From DATBIO01 sp036556965 (GTDB lineage Bacteria > Acidobacteriota > Vicinamibacteria > Fen-336), in the NCBI GenBank assembly GCA_036556965.1, contig DATBIO010000297.1, forward strand, positions 1 through 17,803: a stretch of DNA of 17,803 bases, given 5' to 3'. Made by a program: the position numbers and the translations under genes. The notes under the pieces were generated by a model that searched no databases, was not told where the DNA came from, and saw nothing but the letters and a program-made list of their open reading frames with translations. Shown in pieces: positions 1 to 6,400 of this stretch (positions are counted from its first letter, which is position 1; each line of letters begins with the position of its first letter).

Positions 1-324
1 CGCGTCCGCGAAGCTGAAGATGGCGGCGTTGGCGCCGATGCCGAGGGCCAGCGACACCACCACCACCGCGCTGAACACGGGGTTGCGCCGCATGGCGCGG
101 AGCGCGTAGCGAAGGTCCTGCTGCCACATGGCGATGTGCTCCCTGGGCGCCGTCCTCAGCGTGTCCACGAGCACGTCCCGCAGGAGCGGCAGCAGGCGCT
201 CGTCGCGGCTGCGGTCGCGGAAGAGGAGGGACATCTCGTGGCCGTAGTCGGCGCGGAACTCCGCGGGGTAGAGGAGGAGCAGGCGACGGTAGGCGCGCTC
301 AGCCGCGGCTCGGAACAAGCCCAT
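1..324 (-). CDS. ADOP/MacB-like ABC transporter permease, N-terminal part (runs off left edge)
   Basis: The first 108 residues are visible; the gene continues beyond the left edge. Residues 1-60 form the cytoplasmic lead-in typical of acidobacterial orphan permeases, including YRRLLLLYPAEFRADYG. Then comes the DLRYALRAMRRNP segment and the first membrane helix, ending LALGIGANAAIFSFADA, a hallmark of MacB_PCD/ADOP proteins. Family members are usually about 800 residues, with two FtsX-type modules; MacB relatives export peptides, lipoproteins or drugs, while most ADOP substrates are unknown. The ATG at 324 was chosen because an in-frame stop lies at 340-342. It overlaps the end of padR by 26 nt, so the two are co-transcribed and the PadR protein probably controls the permease. 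No ATPase gene is visible. Confidence 0.85.
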   Translation of the reverse strand, partial: MGLFRAAAERAYRRLLLLYPAEFRADYGHEMSLLFRDRSRDERLLPLLRDVLVDTLRTAPREHIAMWQQDLRYALRAMRRNPVFSAVVVVSLALGIGANAAIFSFADA

Positions 325-643
325 GGGCCCGCGCCTGCTTCAGCAGATCCGAGAGCCGCGCCGCCTCCGCCTCCGCGGTACGGCGTCCGAGGCGGGTCAG
401 CCGGTAGTAGCGCCGGCGCTCCTCGTCGGGGGCGGCCGCGCGCGGCCACACCTCCTCGATGAGGCCCTGCTCCGCCATGCGCTTGATGGAGCCGTAGAGC
501 GTCCCCGGGCTCATGCGCAGGCGGCCCCCCGAGCGCTCGGCCACGTCCTGCATGATGGCGTATCCGTGGCGCTCGCCCTCGGCCAGGGCGATCAGGATGT
601 GGAAGACGGGCGGGGGCAGGGGGACGAGGGGGTCGGGTTCCAT
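299..643 (-). CDS. PadR-family transcriptional regulator
   Basis: A 114-residue winged-helix repressor, the normal length for short PadR proteins. The N-terminal helix contains FHILIALAEGERHGYAI (residues 14-30). The recognition region is MSPGTLYGSIKRMAEQGLI (44-62), the classic PadR signature, followed by a basic wing ending RRRYYRLTRLG. The C-terminal helix (about 85-108) would form the dimer interface. In Acidobacteriota such genes commonly precede ADOP permeases, as here, where the stop overlaps the permease start. PadR proteins usually bind an inverted repeat at their own promoter and are released by a small ligand; a matching inverted repeat lies at 652-670. The ATG at 643 has little Shine-Dalgarno sequence. 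Confidence 0.9.
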   Translation of the reverse strand: MEPDPLVPLPPPVFHILIALAEGERHGYAIMQDVAERSGGRLRMSPGTLYGSIKRMAEQGLIEEVWPRAAAPDEERRRYYRLTRLGRRTAEAEAARLSDLLKQARAHGLVPSRG

Positions 644-649
644 GCGCCT

Positions 650-673
650 ACTATATCGACTCTCGTTATAACA
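650..673 (-). promoter_or_regulatory. padR promoter with two candidate -10 boxes
   Basis: Read on the minus strand, an extended -10 (TGT followed by TATAAC, 665-673) would start transcription about 14 nt before the padR ATG. A second hexamer, TATAGT (650-655), would place the start at or near the ATG itself, giving a leaderless message. No good -35 was found for either. The core GTTATAAC (665-672) is a perfect palindrome, so it could also direct transcription rightwards toward the oxidase operon. Promoter identity is inferred from hexamer matches only. Confidence 0.45.
652..670. promoter_or_regulatory. Inverted repeat, candidate PadR operator
   Basis: TATATCGA (652-659) and TCGTTATA (663-670) are inverted copies matching at 7 of 8 positions around a 3-nt CTC spacer. 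The 19-bp dyad covers one candidate padR -10 fully and most of the other. It lies 9 nt upstream of the padR start. It is AT-rich in otherwise very GC-rich DNA. Position and symmetry fit an autoregulatory operator for a dimeric winged-helix repressor. Binding by this PadR is inferred. Confidence 0.45.
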
Positions 674-785
674 AGGAACGTCATAGGGCGGGTCCCGGTT
701 CCACGATCGGCCCGCGGCCCGGAAGAAAAGGGGCCCGGGAAGGGGCGCCCCCCCCGCGCCCGCGCGGGACCGCGGGCCGCGCCCA

Positions 786-815
786 TTGACCGCCGCGCGC
801 CGCCTGCGTTAGTGT
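786..815 (+). promoter_or_regulatory. Possible promoter of the cytochrome oxidase operon
   Basis: TTGACC (786-791) matches the -35 consensus at five positions. It is followed after 18 nt by TAGTGT (810-815), a weak -10 that keeps the key T, A and final T. This is the best plus-strand candidate in the 248-nt gap between padR and coxB (644-891). It would give a leader of roughly 70 nt. The rest of the gap shows no small gene or strong hairpin. Confidence 0.3.
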
Positions 816-891
816 TCGCGCCGTCTTGGGGGAGCCTCCACCGCTCGATGCTCGCCCGTCGCACGCGCGCTGATCACCAGGAGGGCGCTTG

Positions 892-1680
892 ATGGCAAAG
901 GTCGAGGGCCTGCTCTTCGCGCTCGCCACCGTGGTGCTGGTGGCGGTGGCCACGTTCTACTTCACCAAGCCGTGGCTGCCCCCCCTGCACTCCGACCGCG
1001 GCGCCATCGACACCGCGATCTTCTGGACCCTGCTGGTGACGGGGATCGTCTTCATCGTGACCAACCTGCTCCTGGCCTGGTTCAGCTACCGCTTCGCCGA
1101 CGCCCCCGGGGCCCGCGCCGCCTACTGGCACGACAACCCCCGGCTGGAGTGGACGTGGACCCTGGTGACGGCGGCCATCCTGGCCGTCTTCCTCTTCAAG
1201 GCCCTCGGGCTGTGGGCCAAGGTCAACGCCGCGGCCCCCGATGACGCCCTGGTGGTGGAGGTCACCGGCCAGCAGTTCGCCTGGAACGTCCGTTACGCGG
1301 GCAAGGACGGCCGCCTGGGACGCACGGACCACACGCAGGCCTCCCAGGAGAACCCCATCGGCCTGGTCAAGGAGGACCCCGCCTCGGCGGACGACGTGCT
1401 CCTCCTCAACCAGCTCTACCTGCCCCAGGGCCGTCCCGTGCGCGTCCAGCTCCGCTCCATGGACGTCCTGCACAGCTTCTTCCTTCCCCACTTCCGCGTG
1501 AAGCAGGACGCGGTGCCGGGCATGAACACCCACACCTGGTTCACGCCCACCCAGACCGGCGACTTCGAGATCGCCTGCGCCGAGCACTGCGGGCTCGGCC
1601 ACTACCGGATGCGCGGCCAGGTGCACGTGGTCCCCGCCGCCGACTTCGAGGCGCGCCTGGCCGAGGCCGCCCAGTTCTAG
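892..1680 (+). CDS. coxB: Cytochrome c oxidase subunit II (CuA subunit)
   Basis: A 262-residue subunit II of an aa3-type oxidase; it takes electrons from cytochrome c at the CuA centre and passes them to subunit I. Hydrophobic segments lie at about 7-26, 41-64 and 89-108, ahead of the periplasmic cupredoxin domain. All CuA ligands are visible: H194 (DVLHSFFLPH), then C229, E231, C233, H237 and M240 in CAEHCGLGHYRM. The protein ends about 20 residues after CuA and carries no cytochrome c domain, so this is not a caa3 enzyme and needs a separate cytochrome c, absent here. The ATG at 892 was chosen because AGGAGG (879-884) sits 7 nt upstream; a TTG at 889 is too close to it. First gene of the operon, 30 nt before coxA. 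Confidence 0.95.
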   Translation: MAKVEGLLFALATVVLVAVATFYFTKPWLPPLHSDRGAIDTAIFWTLLVTGIVFIVTNLLLAWFSYRFADAPGARAAYWHDNPRLEWTWTLVTAAILAVFLFKALGLWAKVNAAAPDDALVVEVTGQQFAWNVRYAGKDGRLGRTDHTQASQENPIGLVKEDPASADDVLLLNQLYLPQGRPVRVQLRSMDVLHSFFLPHFRVKQDAVPGMNTHTWFTPTQTGDFEIACAEHCGLGHYRMRGQVHVVPAADFEARLAEAAQF

Positions 1681-1710
1681 TGGCGCACGAGACCCCCGGA
1701 GGAGGAACGA

Positions 1711-3519
1711 ATGGCTCACGCTGAGGCTTCCCACGGCGAGGCCCACGCCGCGGAGGGGCACGCCCCGCAGCGATTCATCTGGCGCTACGTCTTCAGCAAG
1801 GACCACAAGGTCATCGGCATCCAGTACTACGTGACGGCCATGCTCATGGCCCTGGTGGCCGGGCTGTTGGCCATGCTCATCCGCGTGCAGCTGGCCTGGC
1901 CGGAGAAGGACTTCCCCTTCCTGCAGAAGATCGTCCCCGCCGGCTACAGCAGCGGGTTCATGAACCCCGAGTTCTACGCCATGCTCTTCACCATGCACGG
2001 CACCATCATGGTGTTCTTCGTGCTCTCCACCGCGCCCGTGAGCGGCTTCGGCAACATCCTCATCCCCCTCCAGGTGGGGGCGCGCGACATGGCCTTCCCC
2101 TTCCTGAACGGCCTGTCCTTCTGGACCTTCCTCGTGGGCTGCGTCGTGATCCTGTCCAGCTTCTTCGTGGCCGCGGGGGCGGCCGCCGCGGGCTGGACCT
2201 CCTACCCGCCGCTCTCCGCCCTGCCCAGCGCCGTGCCCGGTTCCAACATGGGGCAGACGCTGTGGATCGTGGGCATGGTGTTCTTCATCGCGTCCTTCAC
2301 CATGGGCGGGCTCAACTTCGTCACCACCATCCTCAACCTGCGCACCAAGGGCCTGGCCATGACGCGCCTGCCCCTCACCATGTGGTCCATGTTCCTGGTG
2401 GCCATCCTGGGGCTGCTCGCCTTTCCCGCCCTGACCGCCGCCTCCCTGATGCTGCTCTTCGACCGCCACCTCGGCACCAGCTTCTTCCTGCCCGCGGGCC
2501 TCGTGCTGAACAACCAGCCCCTGGTGAGCGCGGCGGGGGTGCCCCTGCACCAGGGCGGCTCCCCCCTGCTCTGGCAGCACCTCTTCTGGTTCCTCGGGCA
2601 CCCCGAGGTCTACATCCTCATGCTGCCCGCGCTGGGCTTCACCTCGGACATCCTCACCACCTTCTGCCGCAAGGCCCTGTTCGGATACAGGGCGATGGTG
2701 GGAGCCATGCTGGCCATCGCGGGGCTCTCCTTCGTCGTCTGGGGCCACCACATGTTCCTCAGCGGGATGAGCCCCTACCTGGGCATGGCCTTCGCGGTGG
2801 GGACCATCCTGATCGCCGTGCCCTCCGCGGTGAAGGTCTTCAACTGGCTGGCCACCCTGTGGCGGTCGCGCATCCAGTACCGCACGCCCATGCTGTGGGC
2901 GCTGGGCGTGGTCTCGCTCTTCATCAGCGGGGGGCTGTCGGGAGTGTGGCTGGGGCAGTCCGCCGTCGACATCCAGCTCCACGACACCATGTTCGTGGTG
3001 GCGCATTTCCACCTGATCATGGCCGGCGCCGCCCTCTTCGGCGTGTTCGGGGCCACCGCCTACTGGTTCCCCAAGATGTTCGGGCGGCTCATGAACGAGC
3101 CCCTGGGCAAGGCGCACTTCTGGCTCACCTTCATCACGTACTACGGCACGTTCTTCCCCATGCACTACGTGGGCATCACGGGGCAGATGCGGCGCATCTA
3201 CGACCCCTACCAGTACGACTTCCTGAAGTCCCTGCAGCCGATCAACCAGTTCATCACCGTGAGCGCGATCCTCCTCGGCGCCTCCCAGATCCTGTTCTTC
3301 GTGAACTTCTTCTGGAGCGCCTTCAAGGGCAAGAAGGCCGAGGAGAACCCCTGGCATGCCAACGGCCTGGAGTGGACGACGCCGTCGCCCCCTCCCCACG
3401 GCAACTGGCCGGGCGCCATCCCCGAGGTACACCGCTGGCCCTACGAGTACAGCCCGCCCGACACCGAGGCGGACCACGTGATGCAGACCGATCCTCCCCG
3501 TCCGGGCGAGGGGCACTAG
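1711..3519 (+). CDS. coxA: Cytochrome c oxidase subunit I
   Basis: The 602-residue catalytic subunit of a heme-copper oxidase, reducing O2 to water and pumping protons. Metal ligands are visible: H96 and H434 for heme a, H432 for heme a3, and H297, H346 and H347 for CuB. GHPEVY (296-301) carries the glutamate of the D proton channel and the tyrosine cross-linked to a CuB histidine, which places it in the A1 class. The helix-8 lysine of the K channel is likely in PSAVKVFNW (371-379). The N-terminal 20 residues are His-, Ala- and Glu-rich, and a hydrophilic tail of about 60 residues follows the last helix. GGAGGA lies just upstream of the ATG. Neighbours are coxB and two subunit III genes. Confidence 0.97.
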   Translation: MAHAEASHGEAHAAEGHAPQRFIWRYVFSKDHKVIGIQYYVTAMLMALVAGLLAMLIRVQLAWPEKDFPFLQKIVPAGYSSGFMNPEFYAMLFTMHGTIMVFFVLSTAPVSGFGNILIPLQVGARDMAFPFLNGLSFWTFLVGCVVILSSFFVAAGAAAAGWTSYPPLSALPSAVPGSNMGQTLWIVGMVFFIASFTMGGLNFVTTILNLRTKGLAMTRLPLTMWSMFLVAILGLLAFPALTAASLMLLFDRHLGTSFFLPAGLVLNNQPLVSAAGVPLHQGGSPLLWQHLFWFLGHPEVYILMLPALGFTSDILTTFCRKALFGYRAMVGAMLAIAGLSFVVWGHHMFLSGMSPYLGMAFAVGTILIAVPSAVKVFNWLATLWRSRIQYRTPMLWALGVVSLFISGGLSGVWLGQSAVDIQLHDTMFVVAHFHLIMAGAALFGVFGATAYWFPKMFGRLMNEPLGKAHFWLTFITYYGTFFPMHYVGITGQMRRIYDPYQYDFLKSLQPINQFITVSAILLGASQILFFVNFFWSAFKGKKAEENPWHANGLEWTTPSPPPHGNWPGAIPEVHRWPYEYSPPDTEADHVMQTDPPRPGEGH

Positions 3520-3534
3520 GGCATCCCTCCGGCC

Positions 3535-4167
3535 ATGCTCGAACAGACCGTCCACGAGCCGCCCTCCGTCACCGACGGAGGTCCCGCGGGGCCGGCCGCC
3601 CCGCGCGAGGGCGGGGAGGGCCCGCGCCGGGGGCCGGGACACGACCCCGCCCGCTTCGGCCTGTGGGCCTTCCTGGGCACCGTGGCCATGCTCTTCATGG
3701 GCTTCACGAGCGCCTACCTGGTGCGGCGCGAGTCGCTGGACTGGCGTCCGCTGGCCCCCCCCGCCCTGCTCTGGGTCAACACCGCGGTGCTGGCCGCCAG
3801 CAGCGCCGCCCTCGAGGCCGCGCGGCGCGCGCTGCGCGGGTGGAGCCTGGGCGGCGCCCGCCGGTGGCTCGGCGTGACCGGCTTCCTGGGCGGCGGCTTC
3901 CTGCTCGGCCAGGTGGGGGCGTGGCGCCTCCTGCGCGGCCAGGGCGTGTTCCTGGCCAGCAACCCGCACAGCTCCTTCTTCTACATGCTCACCGGCGTGC
4001 ACGCGGCCCACCTGCTGGGGGGCCTGATCTGGTTCGCCGTGGCCTGGTGGCGCCTGCGCCGGCTCGCCCTCACCCCGGGGACCGACGCCCTGGGCCTTTT
4101 CGCCACCTACTGGCACTTCCTCGGCGTCCTCTGGCTGTACCTGCTGGTCCTCTTGTTCGTGGTCTAG
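3535..4167 (+). CDS. Cytochrome c oxidase subunit III, first copy (divergent)
   Basis: A 210-residue COX3-family membrane protein with an extra 38-residue Gly/Pro-rich N-terminus, then five hydrophobic segments. Family motifs include FGLWAFLGTVAMLFMGFTSAYLV (41-63), SSFFYMLTGVHAAHLLGG (146-163) and TYWHFLGVLWLYLLVLL (191-207). The usual Q-x-x-E position in the middle helix reads QVGAW (126-130), so the conserved glutamate seen in the second copy is missing. Subunit III stabilises subunit I and supports proton uptake. The gene begins 15 nt after coxA with only a weak ribosome-binding site and ends in the Shine-Dalgarno sequence of the next gene. It could be a paralogue with a structural or assembly role. 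The family call is secure; the separate role is not. Confidence 0.88.
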   Translation: MLEQTVHEPPSVTDGGPAGPAAPREGGEGPRRGPGHDPARFGLWAFLGTVAMLFMGFTSAYLVRRESLDWRPLAPPALLWVNTAVLAASSAALEAARRALRGWSLGGARRWLGVTGFLGGGFLLGQVGAWRLLRGQGVFLASNPHSSFFYMLTGVHAAHLLGGLIWFAVAWWRLRRLALTPGTDALGLFATYWHFLGVLWLYLLVLLFVV

Positions 4168-4175
4168 GAGGTTCG

Positions 4176-4787
4176 ATGCACGCGACCGAAGCCGCGCTGG
4201 AGTCGGGCTGGGGCGGGGGGGCCGCGCCGTTCGGCGCGAGCTGGCAGAAGACGATGATGTGGATCTTCATCGTCACCGACGCCCTGCTCTTCTCCGGCCT
4301 CCTCTGCGGCTACGCCTTCCTGCGCCAGGCGGGGACCATGCCCTGGCCCAAGCAGTCCGAGGTGTTCAGCATCGCCTTCATCGCCTTCATGACCTTCGTG
4401 CTCATCAGCTCCAGCGTGGTCATGGCCATCGCGGTGACGGCGGCCCGCCTCGGCGACCACAAGAAGGCGCTCACCAACCTGGTCCTCACCATCGTGGGCG
4501 GCCTCACCTTCCTCGGCTGCCAGGCCTACGAGTGGACCGAGCTGATCCACGAGGGGGCGCGCCTGACGGGCAACCCCTGGGGACCCCCGCAGTTCGGCCA
4601 GGCCTTCTTCCTCCTGACCGGCTTCCACGGCAGCCACGTGCTCTCGGGGGTGATCATCCTCATCATCACCGCCGTCCGCACGGCCATGCGCAAGACCCCG
4701 CCCCAGGGCATCGAGATGGCGGGACTGTACTGGCACTTCGTGGACCTGGTGTGGGTCTTCATCTTCACGCTGTTCTACCTTCTCTAG
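4176..4787 (+). CDS. coxC: Cytochrome c oxidase subunit III, second copy (canonical)
   Basis: A 203-residue COX3-family protein with about five hydrophobic segments (about 27-49, 64-88, 97-118, 140-168, 182-203). It keeps the family glutamate in LGCQAYEWTEL (Q116, E119) and the motifs FFLLTGFHGSHVLSG (144-158) and YWHFVDLVWVFIFTLFYLL (185-203). It is therefore the better candidate for the working subunit III in contact with CoxA. AGGAGG (4166-4171) sits 4 nt before the ATG and overlaps the stop codon of the first copy, so the two are likely translated together. A much longer in-frame open frame extends upstream through coxA in a different phase; it is a GC artefact, and the Shine-Dalgarno sequence marks the real start. 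Confidence 0.93.
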   Translation: MHATEAALESGWGGGAAPFGASWQKTMMWIFIVTDALLFSGLLCGYAFLRQAGTMPWPKQSEVFSIAFIAFMTFVLISSSVVMAIAVTAARLGDHKKALTNLVLTIVGGLTFLGCQAYEWTELIHEGARLTGNPWGPPQFGQAFFLLTGFHGSHVLSGVIILIITAVRTAMRKTPPQGIEMAGLYWHFVDLVWVFIFTLFYLL

Positions 4788-4795
4788 GAGCGCCC

Positions 4796-5104
4796 GTGAG
4801 CGAGACCGCCGCCGGCAAGAGCCCCTACCGGGTGTACTGGATCACGTGGGCCATCCTGCTCGTCATCACCGTGGGCATGCTGATGGCGGAGGCCCTGCAC
4901 CTGCCCCGCTGGTTCCTGGTCGCCTTCCTCCTCTCCTTCATGATGGTGAAGGCGGTCATGATCGGCGGGAACTTCATGCACCTGCGCTTCGAGAAGCCCG
5001 GCCTGGCCTTCATGGTGGCGGGCGGCATACTCCTGACCTCCCTCATCCTGTACCTCTTCATCGCCCAGGAGAGCGCGCACGTGCTGGAGCGCACCATCCG
5101 CTGA
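4796..5104 (+). CDS. Cytochrome c oxidase subunit IV (prokaryotic COX4 type)
   Basis: A 102-residue protein with three hydrophobic helices (about 14-32, 38-58, 69-90). The family signature is MVKAVMIGGNFMHLRFEK (50-67), with the conserved lysine and the FMHL motif. This small subunit helps assemble or stabilise the CuB centre in related oxidases. GTG at 4796 is the start; AGGAG, overlapping the upstream TAG stop, lies just before it, and the gap to the second subunit III gene is 8 nt. Its stop overlaps the ATG of the next gene in TGATG. Nothing is unusual apart from the GTG start. Confidence 0.9.
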   Translation: MSETAAGKSPYRVYWITWAILLVITVGMLMAEALHLPRWFLVAFLLSFMMVKAVMIGGNFMHLRFEKPGLAFMVAGGILLTSLILYLFIAQESAHVLERTIR

Positions 5105-5358
5105 TGAAGGGACGGCTCCTGCGCGCGGCGGTGCTGGGGGCGCTGGTGCTGGCGCCGGTCCCGGCGCGGGCGCAGTGCGCCATGTGCAAGAGCGCGCTGA
5201 GCGGCTCCGCGGAGGCGGCCACCGTCGGCGCGGCCTTCAACCGGGCCATCCTCGTGCTGCTGGCCGCTCCCTACCTCGTGGCGGCCGGCCTGGGCCTCGT
5301 CCTCTACCGCCAGCCCCTGGGCGCGGCCCTCGCGCGCCTGCGCGGCCGGCGGCGGTGA
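5104..5358 (+). CDS. Small secreted CxxC membrane protein in the oxidase operon
   Basis: An 84-residue protein not recognised as a named family. Residues 1-23 look like a signal peptide (basic MKGR start, Leu/Val/Ala core, ARA before the mature end). The mature protein would begin QCAMCKSALSGS, with C24 and C27 as a CxxC motif at its extreme N-terminus. A second hydrophobic helix spans about 47-67, and the tail is basic (ARLRGRRR), probably cytoplasmic. The protein would thus present a CxxC at the outer face of the membrane. It starts on the subunit IV stop (TGATG) and its own stop overlaps the SCO start (GTGA), so it is fixed between subunit IV and a CuA copper chaperone. Copper handling or thiol exchange during assembly is inferred from position and motif only. 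Confidence 0.8.
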   Translation: MKGRLLRAAVLGALVLAPVPARAQCAMCKSALSGSAEAATVGAAFNRAILVLLAAPYLVAAGLGLVLYRQPLGAALARLRGRRR

Positions 5359-5990
5359 GCGCGGCCGCCGCTCCGCCCGCCCCCGCTGCCCGCCACGGCC
5401 TGACCTGGCTTTGGGCCGGAGTGGCCGCCCTCGGTGCCGTGGCCGCCCTCCTCGCTCTCCCGCGCGGGAGCCGCCCGCGCGAGCCCGTGCCCGTGCTGGG
5501 CGCGCTGCCCGACTTCTCGCTGGTCGAGCGCGGGGGCTCGTCCCTCACCCGCGACTCCCTGCGGGGCCGCGTGTGGGTGGCGGACTTCATCTTCACGCGC
5601 TGCGGGGGGACCTGCCCCTCCATGACGGGGCGCCTGCGGCGCCTGCGCCGCGAGGTGCCCGCCGAGGTCCGCTTCCTCTCCCTCACCGTGGACCCCGCGC
5701 ACGACACCCCCGCCGTGCTGGCCCGTCATGCGCAGGGCGTGGGCGCGGGCCCCGACTGGCTCTGGGCCACCGGCGAGAAGGAAGCGGTCTACCGCCTGGC
5801 CACGGACGGCTTCATGCTGGCCGCCCAGGAGAACCCGGCGGAGGCTCCCGCCGGCGACGGCCCCTTCCTGCACAGCGCGAAGTTCGTGCTCCTCGACGGA
5901 CAGGCGCGCATCCGCGGCTACTACGACAGCGGGGACGAGCAGGCGCTGCGCGCCCTCTCCCGCGACGCGGAACGGCTGCTGCGGGAGTGA
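5355..5990 (+). CDS. SCO1/SenC family copper chaperone
   Basis: A 211-residue membrane-anchored thioredoxin-fold protein that delivers copper to, or reduces, the CuA site of subunit II. After a short Ala/Pro-rich start there is one anchor helix (about 16-36). The thioredoxin-like domain begins at LGALPDFSLVERGG. Copper ligands are C83 and C87 in FTRCGGTCPSM, spaced CxxxC as in SCO proteins, plus H173 in FLHSAKFVLLD. LSLTVDPAHDTP (109-119) is also typical. The GTG at 5355 overlaps the preceding stop as GTGA. Longer upstream in-frame sequence lies inside the CxxC gene and lacks a membrane anchor, so it was not used. It follows all the structural subunits, as expected for an assembly factor. Confidence 0.92.
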   Translation: MSAAAAPPAPAARHGLTWLWAGVAALGAVAALLALPRGSRPREPVPVLGALPDFSLVERGGSSLTRDSLRGRVWVADFIFTRCGGTCPSMTGRLRRLRREVPAEVRFLSLTVDPAHDTPAVLARHAQGVGAGPDWLWATGEKEAVYRLATDGFMLAAQENPAEAPAGDGPFLHSAKFVLLDGQARIRGYYDSGDEQALRALSRDAERLLRE

Positions 5991-6400
5991 CCGCCCGCGA
6001 CCTCCCCCACCTCAACGCCGCCCTGAACGCGGCCACCGCCCTCCTCCTGCTGATCGGCTACGTGCTCATCCGTCGGCGCCGCATCTCCGCGCACCGCCGC
6101 GTCATGCTGGCCGCCCTCGCCACCTCGACGGCCTTCCTGGCCTCGTACCTCGCCTACCACGCGCAGGTGGGGTCGGTGCGCTTCCGCGGCACGGGCCCCA
6201 TCCGCACCGTCTACTTCGCCGTCCTCCTCAGCCATACCGTGCTGGCGGCGGCCATCGTGCCCCTGGTGGCCCTGACGGTGGCCCCCGCCCTCCGCGCGCG
6301 CTTCGACCGCCACCGGCGCATGGCCCGCGTCACCCTGCCCCTCTGGGGCTACGTGTCGGTGACGGGCGTGGTCGTCTACTGGATGCTCTACCGGCTCTAG
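5987..6400 (+). CDS. DUF420 membrane protein (CtaM-like oxidase maturation factor)
   Basis: A 137-residue protein with four hydrophobic helices (about 12-30, 37-58, 73-98, 112-136). It carries family histidines in LPHLNAALNA, AHRRVMLA, LAYHAQVG, LLSHTVLAA and RHRRMARVTLPLWGYVSVTGVVVY. DUF420 proteins are found beside heme-copper oxidases, and the firmicute member CtaM is needed for activity of an aa3 oxidase, so a maturation role is likely. The GTG start overlaps the SCO stop as GTGA. It is the last gene of the oxidase operon. Its TAG stop shares the palindrome CTAG with the stop of the convergent aminotransferase gene, leaving no intergenic space for a terminator. Confidence 0.88.
   Translation: MTARDLPHLNAALNAATALLLLIGYVLIRRRRISAHRRVMLAALATSTAFLASYLAYHAQVGSVRFRGTGPIRTVYFAVLLSHTVLAAAIVPLVALTVAPALRARFDRHRRMARVTLPLWGYVSVTGVVVYWMLYRL

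Noticed and set aside
874..4116. Open frame of over 1000 codons antisense to coxB, coxA and the first subunit III gene
   Set aside because: Its product is Gly/His/Glu/Arg-rich low-complexity sequence without domains, the expected complement of GC-rich third-position codons. The plus-strand proteins show complete catalytic motifs.
2262..4175. Long in-frame extension upstream of the second subunit III gene
   Set aside because: It would read coxA and the first subunit III gene out of phase as Arg/His/Pro-rich sequence. The ATG at 4176 has an ideal AGGAGG and begins a normal-length COX3 protein.
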